Source: Haliclystus octoradiatus (taxonomy: Eukaryota; Cnidaria; Staurozoa; Stauromedusae; Haliclystidae). From it: a DNA stretch of 64,000 bases. Position numbers and translations under genes: made by a program. Under the pieces are notes generated by a model. That model ran no database searches. It worked only from the letters and a program-made list of their open reading frames with translations, and had not been told where the DNA came from. Shown one piece after another: positions 11,830 to 24,577 of this stretch. The stretch is taken from contig OU744451.1 in assembly GCA_916610825.1 (NCBI GenBank), forward strand, positions 13,999,905-14,063,904, read 5' to 3'. How positions within the stretch are numbered: the first letter of the stretch is position 1; each line of letters starts with the position of its first letter.

Positions 11830-12870
11830 TAGAATAGAATAGAATAGAATTTTATTTCAACCACATGATAAAAGAAATATTTACAGACTAAAGACATTGA
11901 TTTATGAAATATGATATACAGTGGTTGACGTCATCTCGTAAGCAAAATTTGCTTGTCTATTGAGAGACGCTATAGAGTTTATGAATGACATGGGTAAAAG
12001 ATTAAAATAAAAATGATGAATTTAAACTACAGTAAAGAAAATTCAAAAATTAATTGTAATTAAGAAGTTAACATACTATACAAAAAATAATACAATTTAA
12101 CAACATATGTAACAGTTTTTGTAAGTGCAAACGGAATAGTAGGATTTTAAAATGTTCTTTCGAATATAGTTGATGAAAGTATTAGACGATGAATATAAAT
12201 TTTCAGGAAAGGTATAAGTGAAACCATTCCAAAGTGTTGGAAATCTATAATTTGGTAATGATTGTAGCATTTTTTTAGTTACAAAAGGAACTTCAAAGAC
12301 ATTCAACTTTCTGAATCTGGATTCAAAAAAATTAAACATTGATAGTAAAAAAGATGGGACAGAATCATTGGCAATTAACAATCTATGCATTAAAGAAACC
12401 ACCTTTAAATTGTATAAATCTTTGAATTTCAAGATACCTAAATATTTCATCAGTGGCTCGGCATGGGATAGGTACTTTGCGTTCATTATAATCCTCACAC
12501 ACTTTTTCTGCAACAACTCTAACCGTGAAACATTTGCATGACCCCATATCTCATTACAATACTCAAAGTGAGGTTTGCATAAAGAATTGTAAATTATTAA
12601 TTTATGCTTCAAAGTTAAGAAATTTTTTAGACGAATTAGGGTGAAGATTGTTTTACGTAATTTGGAAGCAACAAAATTGGCATGGGCTTTCCAACTGAGA
12701 TCATCATCGATCAGTACACCTACAAATTTAATGAAATGATTCTTTTGTAGAGAGCCGCAATGTTCCAGAGCATGACCATCCAGTGATAAAGATATAGATA
12801 AAAGTCTGGCATGGTTGAAAAGCATATATTTACATTTGTCTGGGTGCAGAGTCAAATGATTTTCGTAAAA
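11830..12870 (-). mobile_element. 5'-truncated non-LTR retrotransposon with ATTCT-repeat tail
   Basis: The minus strand ends in AATAAAATTC followed by ATTCT repeats (11830-11850), a typical tail for target-primed insertion. The open frame at 12855-12097 inside it encodes about 250 residues of the region after the reverse-transcriptase palm. It starts in the SLSLDG/KFVGVLIDDDLSW segment and continues through HFEYCNEIWGHA and LELLQKKCVRII. The catalytic palm is missing, so this is a dead 3' copy. Confidence 0.8.
12097..12855 (-). pseudogene. Non-LTR reverse transcriptase, C-terminal part only
   Basis: Recognised from the thumb-region sequence FVGVLIDDDLSWKAH, the YCNEIWG segment and the LQKKCVRII segment, which follow the YADD palm in CR1/Jockey-like reverse transcriptases. 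The frame is open to a stop at 12097, but everything upstream of the thumb (endonuclease, fingers, palm) is absent. It cannot be active. Confidence 0.75.
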
Positions 12871-12891
12871 CTGAGTTTGAATATGTGATTA

Positions 12892-13455
12892 ACCTGTGAA
12901 ATGGTCTAATTTCACAGGCTCGTTATCATGTGATCATTTTGTTAATTTTATGTTAGTTTTAGGTAGATTTCCTGTGGAATTTCTGTTATATTTCTGTGAA
13001 GGTTATGTGCAAAGCCTGTGAAAATCCTATCAAATTTGGAAGGAACGCAGCCTTGTATTCTAGCCCGATTATTAGCCCGATATTATTCGTTCTTCCGATT
13101 TTAATATTGTATATGATTGAAATGTCAAATAGCAAAGAAAGACAAAACGTAATTGAATTTCATAAATATAATACTGACAAAATAGAATGAATACAATATA
13201 TCAGTTCATCTAATAAAATTCAGAATTATTCAAAATTAACCATTTCTTTCATGTTTATACTATATAATTTCTTCTTCTTCTTCATATATGTATGTCGGCA
13301 AATATAAACGTTCTCCGTGCTCATTCCCATGATGATGACACATTGTGACCCCCATATTCACAGGACTTTCACAGTTATCGATACGTTTGGTCAATACTTT
13401 CACATGATATTCACAGGCAGACTTTAAAATCACAGATTTTTCACGGGATATTCAC
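12892..13455. repeat. CCTGTGAAA/TTCACAG-rich repeat
   Basis: It begins with a 10-bp-stem hairpin (CCTGTGAAAT, 6-nt loop, ATTTCACAGG at 12892-12917). It carries more CCTGTGAAAA and TTCACAGG words at both ends, and ends near CACGGGATATTCAC. It looks like a MITE related to the GTTCATGAAC family, whose copies also begin CCTGTGAAA. The boundaries are uncertain. Confidence 0.35.
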
Positions 13456-13474
13456 TTGTTTTACGATTCATAGT

Positions 13475-13681
13475 GTTATTACGTACTGTCTTCTTGGATA
13501 TAAGTTCAAATATAATACAGGTTCTTCTGCTTTTGATAATATTGAGCTGAATCAGAATGCTCAAATAAACAATGGTGCTTATAATATTCCACTTCGTGAT
13601 TCTCAAGAAGAAGGAACAGATGATAATGTCATTACCAATGAAAATACTATTGATATAAATTCCCCACTATATTATGTATGA
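13475..13681 (+). pseudogene. Orphan exon-like open frame, 68 codons
   Basis: An AG acceptor (GATTCATAG, ending 13473) leads into a 68-codon frame ending in TGA at 13679-13681. It starts with a short hydrophobic stretch (VITYCLLGY) and continues with an acidic, Asn-rich tail ending PLYYV, which resembles a cytoplasmic tail exon of a membrane protein. No partner exon was found nearby and it sits among transposon debris. It could be a captured or stranded gene fragment, or chance. Confidence 0.25.
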
Positions 13682-13690
13682 ATACGAACG

Positions 13691-14209
13691 ATGTTACAAC
13701 AACAACAACAACCCCCTAACGCTGAATACAACCAGAACTATGCCAGAACCCAAGCTATGGTTCTAGGCAATAAATGTGTTACTATCAAAGTTAACAACGA
13801 AGCCATGTCAACCCAGCCAGACCTGAAACTTCTTGGAGTGAAAATTGATCATAAACTTACTTTCAGTGCTGTTATGCTGACGACATATGTAAGAAAGCTG
13901 AAAGCGATGCAAAAAGCTAGTAATCTTGCAATATGCAAGAATTTCTTTCCTTATCCTACTAAAGTGTAAATGGTAAAAACCTTTATATCCCCACTTTTCA
14001 ACTACTGTGGTATACTGCTTTGTGGAATTAAGGAAGAAGTATGTAAAAGGCTAGATACCTGCTTCTCGTCGAAAGTAGCCTGCTTTCAGATAATAGGCCT
14101 GGAAATTCCATCTCTCCCACAGAGCTACTACATATCAGCCTTAAAACTTTCCTGGGATGTTAAAAACGGACGAACGCCAAACTACATCAAAGAACTTTCT
14201 ACGCTATAG
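13691..14209 (+). pseudogene. Non-LTR reverse transcriptase fragment with internal stop
   Basis: The frame at 13691-13969 carries the LKLLGVKIDHKLTFS thumb motif. It stops at TAA (13967-13969), and the homologous reading continues in the next codons to 14209 (KTFISPLFNYCGILLCG). This is the reverse-transcriptase C-terminal region of a non-LTR element, different from the copy at 12.1 kb. A CAA run (13697-13710) precedes it. It is dead by the stop codon and 5' truncation. Confidence 0.65.
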
Positions 14210-14540
14210 TAAAATCAAAAACAAGAGCAGGAAAACGGGGAGATTATTACATACCATCTTACAGTTCACAGCTGGGAAAACTTTCTATCAAGAGAATAGG
14301 TTTAATTATTTTTAACAATACTATTAAACTCTCAGAGTCGCACCTGATTTATTAAACTTATCCAGATCAACCTTCTTAGATACGTATAGCGAAAAATAAT
14401 CTTTTAATCACGCCTGTAGTCTAGCTTGTACTTTTAACTCCTAATAAAGTAAACATATTATCCATTCTCTTATGTAGTGTATATGATTTTAATTATTTTT
14501 CACTTATTCATTCTTATATCATAGGATTATATGACACATA

Positions 14541-14850
14541 GATCATCATCATCATCATTTATTGAGAAACCGCGCATTAATTAATGCTTAAGCTGTTTTG
14601 CTTTTTTCAAAGGGCTCATACATAATAAAATTAAAATAGTTACAAACATAATTACAATAAAGACAAATTAGTGGATTAGTGACTGATTAATCTTTACATG
14701 CTAGATTTGATTTACATAGTTTTTGGAAAAGCCTACTATCAGTGATATCCTTTGTCGAGTTTGGCAGTTCATTCCATTTGCGAGCACCAGCTGACTGAAA
14801 AGAGTGACGATGACTTGGTTGAATGTAAATATTATTGTTTGTTGATGATC
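14541..14850 (-). mobile_element. Non-LTR retrotransposon 3' end with TGA-repeat tail
   Basis: The minus strand ends AATAAATGATGATGATGATC (14541-14562). The preceding 300 nt encode a SFQSAGARKWNELP-type segment, the conserved C-terminal end of a reverse-transcriptase ORF. The same segment occurs at about 55.75 kb. It probably belongs with the fragment at 15510-15910, separated from it by a deleted or rearranged middle. Confidence 0.65.
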
Positions 14851-15346
14851 GTGTTTTCGTGGTGTACGGAGAAGATATATAGCAAATATATTTTATTTAT
14901 TTTCTTTTTTTTATTATAAATTTCTGTAATATAGTGTTTATAAAGTATTAGTACATAGCATTTTACTCGGTATTCTGTAAAACATACCCTGTATGCCGGG
15001 CCTGTATGGTAACTGCCTGGTTCAACTTGGACCTGCAGTTGAGTTTGAGGTTTCACTGAGACCATTTAGATCCCCAGTGATTTTCGAGGATTTTGTATAC
15101 TGTACAAAGAAAACTTTGTCGATGAGTTCTCATCATCTATAGTTCAATTTGAAAGGGTTTGGTTGCCGTCAGGTGGATAGTAAGACTGTATTGAGCATCA
15201 TACATTTGTCACTGTTTTAGATTACGTTGGCTATGTAAGTTATGTTGTACGTCTAATTGATGTTTACATGATTTACATCTCTTTGGTGCCCTGTGGAGCT
15301 CAGATTTTTTCGTATTAGTTCGGATTAATTTAGAACATTTAGTTTC

Positions 15347-15407
15347 GGGTCGGATCGGATCGGATTTTATCTATAATTATTGCTTCGGATCGGATCGGAT
15401 TCGGATC
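15347..15407. repeat. TCGGA minisatellite
   Basis: Two blocks of tandem GGATC/TCGGA units (15347-15365 and 15383-15407) separated by an AT-rich spacer. Confidence 0.7.
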
Positions 15408-15509
15408 ACTATTGTATTAGTACCCGTAATCAATTTTCTGGGAATCCGATCCGACGTACACCTTTATACACCGCAGGACATGAACTTTGATAAAGACTTG
15501 AAACCTTGA

Positions 15510-15910
15510 AAAAATAAAAATAAATTGCATCTTTTTTAAACCATAAGTTCTTTTTGATGGAATTCGTAATGAGATAGTTTTTTCAACAAGATTTTGTGTA
15601 GGACTGTCGAAAGCCTTCTCAAGGTTTAAAAAATTGCAATGTGGTATTAGTTACTTGCTTGCTGGTATTTGTTATTTAAAAAATTCATCATGTAATGTAC
15701 AGTTTCACTGGCACCAACGAAATCCAAATTATTGGTGTGGACTGCAGTGGAACGTTTAAAATATCTGATTATACAGCTCTTTCTAAAATCTTTGAAAATG
15801 AATTTCGTAATGATATTTGTCTGTAGTTGGTGAATTCGTGTTTGTTTCCTGATTTGAAAAGCGGTATGACTTTGGAACCATGGCAAATTATACGGAGTTC
15901 AGTTACGACC
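15510..15910 (-). pseudogene. Non-LTR reverse transcriptase fragment (fingers domain)
   Basis: The minus strand encodes SKVIPLFKSGNKHEFTNYR followed by ISL and SFSKILERAV, the classic entry to the reverse-transcriptase domain. Then, after frame changes and stops, comes LEKAFDSP, a version of the DLxKAFD motif. It is clearly a decayed copy; the palm is missing here. Confidence 0.65.
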
Positions 15911-16585
15911 AGTTATCCGATGTTTTACGATTATAGATCTCCCTTCTACATAATATAGATATTACATCACGTGATCAACATGTTGAAGTGACGAATGATT
16001 GAAAACAGATTTTAAAAAACATGATATATAGAAAACAGTGAGTTGCTCTATATAAGGTATATATTGTTTAACGTTATGACATAAACCAGATCCTATATTG
16101 AATTGAATTGATCTATTTGTAATCCTTTTAAAAGCAATTCCAAACAAATGTACCATCCCTGTCTATTATTAACATTTTCAAGACCTGCTGATATTTTATG
16201 CTGTTTTTCCTGCATGTATTAACATGTACATATTTGTATAATTGTATAATAGTGAAATATTGTAGTGGTTATATCTGAATACAAACATTGATCACTCGTC
16301 TGTTTTCAAAGTGATGATGGTAAGATATGCTTCTTCTAAGGCCGCACCGCATCGTAAACTGATATTTACCGCACTAACCGAAGCGCACATAGGGCACATA
16401 TAGGAACAACTCTAAGATCATTAATCCAACAGTACACATATCAAAGATATGACATTTATTAGTATTTTAGCATTCAACACTTGCGATCGTCATTATTTCG
16501 TATATAGTTTACTCCCAGCTATAACAACACTAGGTTGGAGACAATTGCCTGCTGAACGTATACATATACATCAAATTATATAGAA
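15911..16585. other. Intergenic upstream of the ZP gene
   Basis: No recognised gene or repeat. The last 100 bp presumably contain the ZP gene promoter and leader, but no clear TATA box stands out among the many AT runs. Confidence 0.4.
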
Positions 16586-18747
16586 ATGGAGTACAGAATG
16601 TTATCAACTTTGCTATTTCTAGCTTTAACAGCTACAGTTGCAAAAGGAGACGACCATGGTAGAACAAAAGATTTCGGTATGTAATTCAAGACATAGATCT
16701 GCCTTTATGGCATCTATAAGAATCATACTCAGCCAAATTGACAATATACCCATGCTATAATGTAACTAATTCCTTATAGAGCGTAATAACACCGGGGATA
16801 CAGTAGCAGTAATTGTATACAGCCATAATGTAGTAGTAGTAGTATGGACATGTCATATCACAGGAATGTGCTGCCTGTCTTACGCCTAACATATTTGCTA
16901 CACGAAGAACGCCACAAATCATGGTCGCTGACAAAGAAACTTGTAAATAAAACAATTCACGATACAAAATATTGTGAAAAGATGCTACTTTCCCATTGCC
17001 ACAATGTCAATACTGCTAACTACTCCAATGCATAATATAGCAATTGCTGGATGCAAACCCATATAGAAACACAAAATGCGTTCCCTTTGTGTTCCAATGA
17101 AAAACTTTCTTTCTATCTCATAAATACAATAAGGAATAGATTAAGGTTTAACATCATAAATCGGGTAGTGACAAAAAGCAAATGCACTTGTTATATTTGT
17201 CCTAGTCCTATAGCTATAGCTGTCGTAGCAATCATCAGTACTGATAAAACGTAATGATGAGTACAGTATATAGCCTACAGTATAGCGGCAGATATTTGAA
17301 ATGAGCGACTGCACAGTGCGTCATAGGTGATTCATAGGAAAGTTGGGAAAACCACTCTATGCGTTGTAGATCGTGTATTATGTATTATCGTTAATGTCCT
17401 TTAAGTCTGCTGCATTAAGCCTTCTGATGTAATTATTTGCTTTCATTTTAGATGTCCGTTGTCACGCTGGAGGATTTACGGTTAAAATAGCTAAATCAGC
17501 GGTTAAATATTACACTGCAGATGAAATGATTCTCAATGATCCATCATGCCAAGGGGTTGAGAAAGGAAACACTTACAACATCGAATCGAAGTTCACATCA
17601 TGTGGAACGACGCGATCTCAAACTGACCTCTCTGTTATATATAAGAATGTTTTAACAGGCAAACCAGATCTACCAGAGAAACTTATCACCAAAAAAGCTG
17701 TTGTTAAAAAGGCAATCTACTGCATTTTTGATAGAAATCAGCAAGAGCGTTTAGCCACTGTACTCCAACCTAGTTTACCATTCAGTGACACTCCAGATAT
17801 CAAAGAACAAGCCCAGTTTTCAGTCTCATTACAATTGTCCGACAAGGATGGCAATACGCTTGAATCTGGTGATGTTCTCGCTGTTGTTGCAGGCAGTCGA
17901 GTTTATTTCTCATTAGTTGCTAACACTGATATTGTGAAGGTATCGGCTGACCGTTGTTACGTCACTCCAACTAATAACCCTAAAGACAGTTTACAATATA
18001 ATCTGCTGCAAAAAGGGTAAGTGTATGCAGTAACGAGTAAACTATGTTGGGTTCATAGAGCTAAGAGGATGATACCAAGCAAATGATTATGGATGATTAA
18101 CTATGGTTGTGCTTCCATCATAACTATAGGTAGTATATCTGAGTGTTTTCAGGCTATAGTAAATATATACCTGAACACAAGCATTCTGCGAAGACTAACT
18201 ATTTAGAATGCTATACTTTCCACTGAGCCTATATACCAGCATGTGAATTTATACTATATGTGTATATACGTGCATCTCCTAGTGGGTTGCTATAAATATT
18301 TTGAATAGTAATGGAAAGGAGCAAAGGCATATTAAATCATGATTAAATGCAATCAGCATGGCTCAATTGTTTATGTAATACAAATATGACTGGTATATGT
18401 TATATGTTGACTAATATGTGTTATTTAGATGTCCAGCTGACAACACCGTTGAAGATGAAGGACCACTGAAAAATGGCCATCGCTATTCATTTGAGTCATT
18501 TGCATTCGTAAATGATAAATTGGCTCCTCTATTCGTACATTGTACTGCTCTGAGTTGCCCCAGGACGGAGAACAATGCCGCATGCGTTAAAGACTGCTCA
18601 TATGGGGGTGGCGAGGAAGGCGAAGCAGAAGAAATGGAAGAGATGGAAGAAGTTGAAGAAGGCCGAAAGAGGAAAAGATCCTCGAAAAGATATCAACCAT
18701 CTTCAAAGAGAATTGGCTCGCTCTCCGCTCTTTTAGTTGTCAGTTAA
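16586..18747 (+). CDS. Secreted ZP-domain protein, three exons, 324 aa
   Basis: Exons 16586-16676, 17452-18016 and 18429-18747 join in frame (phases 1 and 2) with donors GTATGT and GTAAGT and AG acceptors. Residues 1-21 are a signal peptide (MEYRMLSTLLFLALTATVAKG). Residues 34 to about 275 match a zona-pellucida domain: an opening VRCHAGGFTVKIAKS, a DPSC segment, an SKFTSCGTT turn with paired cysteines, and a ZP-C half with DRCYVTPTNN, a Gly-Cys-Pro junction, and cysteine-rich LSCP and CVKDC. An acidic stretch is followed by RKRKRSSKR (298-306), a furin-type site, and a short hydrophobic end. No long transmembrane helix or other domain is present. ZP proteins polymerise in extracellular coats such as egg envelopes or tunic-associated matrices; which one is not known here. 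Confidence 0.85.
16865..16990 (+). repeat. Dispersed repeat, copy A (ZP intron 1)
   Basis: This block includes CCTAACATATTTGCTACAC and AACTTGTAAATAAAACAATTC. It recurs in reverse orientation at 26436-26590 in DDX1 intron 21. It is non-coding and lies in a 775 bp intron. Confidence 0.65.
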
Positions 18748-19440
18748 AGTATTACAAAATAGTCGACTATTTGTAATGATCTATAACTATCATGATAGAC
18801 ACGTGTGTGTTGAATATGGTTTAGAATATGGTTATGACTTTGTACAACGTATATAAATGGAATAATCTCTGAACCATTTCGGTCGTACGAGTATCTATAG
18901 ACGTAACAAGGGATTGGTTTGGTTTTGCAGTGTCATTGTATGATTGTCAATTACATCTCACTATAAAGCATGCTTTATGAATACAATGAATTGGTAGAAG
19001 AATCTTCCTTGAATTCAATCCATATATTGTATGCAAAGGGGGTCAAATCTCTAAGATATGCGGAAATGTTTGTGCACTTTAGCAAATCTCATAACATTTC
19101 TCAAAAAGGGAGGAGAGTGAGACAGTGTGTCCGGTATACCATGTCAGAACTTTACATCACAATAAACAACCCTCATCAATTGGAAGCCAAAGGGGCAGGG
19201 AAACTTAGCAAATTATTGAGGGGATTACAATTTTGGGGGTGAGACAATGAGAAATATACAAAGAGTTTTGAAATCTCGTATTCATCGTTTTTTTATGGCA
19301 TTATTGAAATAGCAACTCAAGTTGAAAGTATTTATCGTGTATATTCTTTGTGTATTCTTTGAAAATTTCACGCATTGCAACTGTTGAAATTGTGTATTTA
19401 ATAGTCTGTCTTGAAGCACATGTGTCCCGTCCGCGTGCTA
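18748..19440. other. Intergenic between the ZP gene and a MITE
   Basis: Contains the ZP gene 3' UTR. An AATAAA at about 19160 is a possible but distant poly(A) signal. A plus-strand open frame at 18970-19242 has no recognisable protein features. Confidence 0.4.
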
Positions 19441-19640
19441 CTGCCCATGCGCATGTAAATTCGGGTTCAAACCCATTTTGCTTAAACTAAACCAGGTCAA
19501 ACCCACTTCAACTAGGGTCGAACCACCTCATAAAGGTGGATTGAAACTTTGGTTGAAACTGACCCTGGTTAATTGCATTCAGACTGCCTTTGATTCGACC
19601 CATGGTGAGCGTAAACCCGGGTTAGCATGTGTAGTGTGAA
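19441..19640. mobile_element. MITE with GGGTT-rich inverted ends
   Basis: About 200 bp, less AT-rich than its surroundings, with imperfect inverted ends (CATGTAAATTCGGGTTCAAA and CATGCTAACCCGGGTTTACG on opposite strands) and many GGGTT/AACCC words. There is no coding frame. Confidence 0.5.
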
Positions 19641-19792
19641 AAGCGAGCTGAATATGCCACACTTGCAAGTTACGCTATAGCAAAAGATCAGATAACTTCA
19701 TCCAACACAAATGCTTGTATTTGTGATTCACAATCATGTAATTCAATATAAATATTTCTGTTATTACTCTACTAACATATTCCCTGATTAAA

Positions 19793-19798
19793 TTTAAT
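19793..19798 (-). terminator. Candidate poly(A) signal ATTAAA of DDX1
   Basis: ATTAAA on the minus strand, 17 nt beyond the DDX1 stop codon. If it is used, the 3' UTR would be very short. Confidence 0.4.
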
Positions 19799-19814
19799 AC
19801 TATCATATACTCAG

Positions 19815-22800
19815 TTAAGCTACAGCTTGTTGCCAGTTATTAGCAAAGGCTAAATAAACGTTCTGTGATTGCTTTTCTAATGCTGCTAATTCTTTCACAG
19901 ATGGGGCTAGTTCAGCAGTATGATGCTCAAACATCGAACCTAAATACAATACGGACCAATCAAGAGTTAGATGAGTGGTGAAGAAAGGATAGCACAGTTA
20001 AAATATCATTGACTAATCGATGTGTTGACAGTATTGATTGATTTCAATTCGGATGCATCGGCAGTTTATAAATATAGTCAGTGCTACTGTCAACATTTGA
20101 TTGCTTCTTTGTGCTTATCTATTCGGAAACAACTGTTATATGACAACCATGAGCAAATTACACTTTATTAGGAATCGAGTTCTCAATGATCTGGAGATTT
20201 TGATTTACAGAAGATCAGGGGAAACCAATACTTTTCATTTTGAAAAGCCGTATTAGTAAAATCTCTAAAATAAGTAAGTAGCAAATAGAAGGGTAGTAAT
20301 TGCTCATTTTGTAACGACAGCTAGGAGATGTATATATATCTATAATACGATATCCGTATAACGAGGATTGAATTATAGTTTCAGTTTTTCAACTGTAAAA
20401 TGCATTTCATATCCTTTTTTAGGGAAATAAATACAAAAGTGCACCAATCACCTATCTTTCCTTTCCTTTGACCGTAAACCACTTTGCCATCAAATTGATT
20501 AACTGGGACCTTCATATCCGATTGAACAATAGAGATCGTTTCACCCAAATGCGCCTCTACGTCGGCCAGATACTGAAATAAAATAGAAAATTGAACGATG
20601 ATATACAACCAGGCCAAGGCCACGCACATGCGTACCTGCAATCAATCAGGGCAATTCCCTTGCAGGATTCCCAGGAAGCAACCGTTCAAAAACAGTTTGC
20701 GATACTACTATTTGATCATAATTTTAAAATAATTCCCAGTTCCAGCAATATCCCGATTTAGATACACGTCAATACTATTACAGGTCGTATTAGGCTTTAC
20801 ATAATTGATCCTGTATACTGTATTTGCCAGTAATATTTAATGCGATCAAATATATTAATGGAATCCAATCAATCAACTGATTCAAGGGTATACCTGTGGC
20901 TCATTATACCAAATAGAACATCCACCATGTTCAACTAGCTTCGTGTTGTTGCATCCTTTGCCACGGTTACTGCATTTATGATACCAAACCTAAGAAATAA
21001 GGTAATGGAATTTTTAGACTGAAAGTTGACCATTACTTTAAAGGTTATTTTCACGAACAATATGGTGGCATGCAATCACAATATAGACTGGTATTTGTCT
21101 CTGCCTACCTTTTCCTCGACTGTTGCAGCAAGGGTTATAGCAAGACCCATTCTGAATGTTAAAGATAAAGGAAAAAGATAAAGCAATAACTATACACAAA
21201 AAATGTATAACTGCGTATGCGGATTACGTAAAAAAGAAATACCTTTCTGCTCTGCCAACACGTCCAATTCTATGAATATAATTAGCTTTGTCATCTGACA
21301 TTGTCACTTGTACAACTAAAGTCACACACAAAAAATTAATCAAGCAATCCAAATCGACAGGGTGCAGAGAGGTAATGCTGTTTCTTTTCAGGTAGCACAG
21401 AAAATTAGACGCTTCGTGAAGTTTTGGTATGACCTTAGCTGATGGAAATGAGCCTGAGTATTGTAGCAGTCTGCACGCTTTCGAGGCTGCACGCAGATTA
21501 GTGGAAATTAGGAGGACAGACACTTGAGTAATTAATAGTTAGTCAACTGAGAAGTGACAAGATTAATTTTTGGTCAATGATCGGAGCAGTTTAGAACGTT
21601 GACCTTCCAGGAAACGCAAGATCTAAACTTGCAAAGAAAATCCACTTCAGAGGTATAATTACTGTCACGATGGAAGATTTGGTTTGATATATGCCATGAC
21701 AATACAATTGATACAATATTTATAGATCTGCCTCTCTCCTCTTTCAAATGGGTACTCTGTTGAATAGATACATTAGTCGGTAGCAACAGAGTTATAAATC
21801 CATACGGTACTAACCAAATGGAATACCAGCAACATCAATTCCACGTGAAGCAACGTCAGTACATATCAAAAACCGCAATTCGCCATCCTAAAATAAACAT
21901 AAAAGGAAATAGGAGATAATCAAACGTAAGTCGAAAACTCTAAACTCCAATGGAGCAATGTAAAGAGCTAATTGATCAGTTTAGGTGAGGAATCAGAATA
22001 ATCTATTCTATTTTAATTATTGAATAAGCAAGTGAGACATAACAAAAACCGGAGTTCCTAACAGTACAGTACTCAGAAAGGGGGTATTATCTGCTACTTG
22101 AATATGTCTGTAAGTCCATCATATCTCCTCCTGTGCCTGCAATGTCCAAGTGTACCTGCGATTGGAGAACGCTGATTATTATAAGACCCAATATAATATT
22201 ATTATTATTATTATAAGTACACTATAGTATACTCTGTATGCTGATGTAATCACAGGCATTTGTAAAGTTCTAATCACCACCATGTTAAAAGTGGCTGTTG
22301 CTATACGAAACTCTTCCTATTATACAGGAATTCCATGGAATTTCCTCAAAAACCAAACGATCATTATTTGAGAGGGATATCATTGATCGATGAACACTCC
22401 ACGGGAATTTAACAGACTAGTGTGCTGATCACTGGGGATGGAACACATGCGAAACTATTGTAGATCAATGTTACAGCAAAGAAAATATTTGTGCGATGGA
22501 ATACCTTGAATGATTGTAGGTTTTTCGTTCTTTCATTGGATGATTTCTCACTGTGTAGACATGCACATGAATACTCATTCACCATGGCCTTCCCTGCAAA
22601 TCAAAACATCGGATGAACTAATAACCGATGGCTTTCATCTAGTATCAATACTATAGCAATAATGAAACATAGACACCAAGCGCTCTTCTGTCAAATAATC
22701 ATCAATGAGATTGTCCAGTGGTATATTAGCGAAGGTATACAGTGGATGCAATGTGATTACTTCATTGGAAATAACAGTAGTAGTACAGACAATGCTAATG

Positions 22801-24577
22801 CAGAAACTACCATTATGCTCGTGGAAAGCATATTGCTACATGCTATTATGAAATCCAAAATTCGAATCCTAATCGTCTATTGCTTGTGATTGGTTGAGAG
22901 GATTGTTGCAAAACTCGACACAAGTGCATAGCAACGTGCTAGCAACACCCAAAATCAACAAGCGAAACGAAATTCGTATTCACTTGCCTGGATGAATTTC
23001 GTACAAAAGTAAACCAAAGGGGGTTAAATAGCATTGACAATATGAGATATACAAATCAACAAATGTCTTATTCGTAAAATTGTAACTACGTTGTAAAGTA
23101 GCCAGACACATGTCTTGTAAAATGTAAATCGCCATATTATTTCAAAATTGCAATTAATGCAATCAAGCTCAACAATAAAAACGAAAGCTTTATTATTAAT
23201 CTGAACTATGGCCACCCTAAGAATAATATAAAGAGCCAACAGAATTTGCAAGCAGAAGCAGCGACAATAAGACATTCATGTGTGATTGCATATGCATAGC
23301 ATATAATTGCTTAATGTTAAATTATAAAGCATGCTAATAGTAATGAATTACCTCCTCCTTTTTGTGTAAGGTACTGCTCAATATTATTACAATCGAGGGT
23401 TGTTCGACAGAAAACAATAGCCTGATCCATTTTGTGAGTTTCAATTGCCTGTACAAGGTATTCTGCTTTTAATACTTTGACAGCCTCAGAAAGAGATTCT
23501 AAAAGTAAATTACAGAACATGTTAAAATAATGTTTACTGTCATACCATGTCATCATGTCACACCATGTAGTCCAATATACGTCAGGAGGTTTCTGTTTTA
23601 TTTTCTGCTTCAATTTTAAAATATAAAAGTCACTGTCATGGAGAGCATAACTTTGATACGTGTATACCAATAATGACATAGAGCCTCTATGACAGGAGCA
23701 ACCTTACTCGGTGATCTACATATTGACAAGGGACATATACAGATTTGCAGGAAGTACGATCACAAAGACTAGAATATAATACATTCACACTACAGTTATA
23801 CAAAACATATTAAGAACTAGTACTAGAACTATTAAGTATTGATTACCTAGGCTTGCTGAATTGGCATGGCATTTATCTTTGCTGTGGATACCATCAGTCT
23901 ACAAAATGAACACAATCAAGTAGCAACAATTTGCTTTACTCTATACATTGATATACTCTATATATACAATCCATAAAGTGAAGCAAGGTGACAGTAATTT
24001 AGCTTCAAACATTCTGATATCTGCAAAGTAATGGTCTGTTGCTACAACCATCCGTTGGGTTTGTAACTCGTGTTGACATAAGATACTATAATAGATTACT
24101 AGATACTATAATATATATATACTATAATGATACTATAAATAATTCTTTAAAGTCAAAATCTAGACCCCAAATATCGACGCATATTGGAAATTGATCACAG
24201 CTTCGTGGATTTACATCAACCTTTAAGTTGCTCATTGAAAAATAATACCTAAAATATTTTGAAATTCTGAAATAGATACCCTACCCCAAAAATTTGCAAA
24301 GACCATGAAAAGGTGCCCTCGGTAATAACAGCACAGGTGGGCAACTCCTGCTTCCTTAAAGTGCTTGTATTGCATTTACTATATATGTCTTGGAATGGGA
24401 TAATGGATAGATAGCCAACCCCCATTATTATACCAGATACGTGAAATGCACATAGAGTACCCTTATTTTGAGTTTGGATGAATGTAAATGAGTAATCATA
24501 TTTTGAAGCATACTTACAGTGACTTTTGACTTCAGATGTTTCCACCGCGTATCTTTTGAAGGATCAACACGACAAAT
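19815..24577 (-). CDS. DDX1: DDX1 exons 23-32: helicase domain 2 and C-terminus
   Basis: Exons: 24577-24518, 23898-23847, 23498-23352, 22593-22505, 21887-21815, 21315-21243, 21151-21109, 20989-20894, 20572-20452 and 19939-19815. Exon 25 carries [12 protein letters not shown] (motif IV), exon 27 TDVASRGID (motif V) and exon 28 [11 protein letters not shown] (motif VI). The DDX1-specific part after motif VI is present ([13 protein letters not shown] and [11 protein letters not shown]). The last 41 codons keep [14 protein letters not shown] but diverge afterwards and end QQAVA, without the usual Phe-rich tail. Confidence 0.95.
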
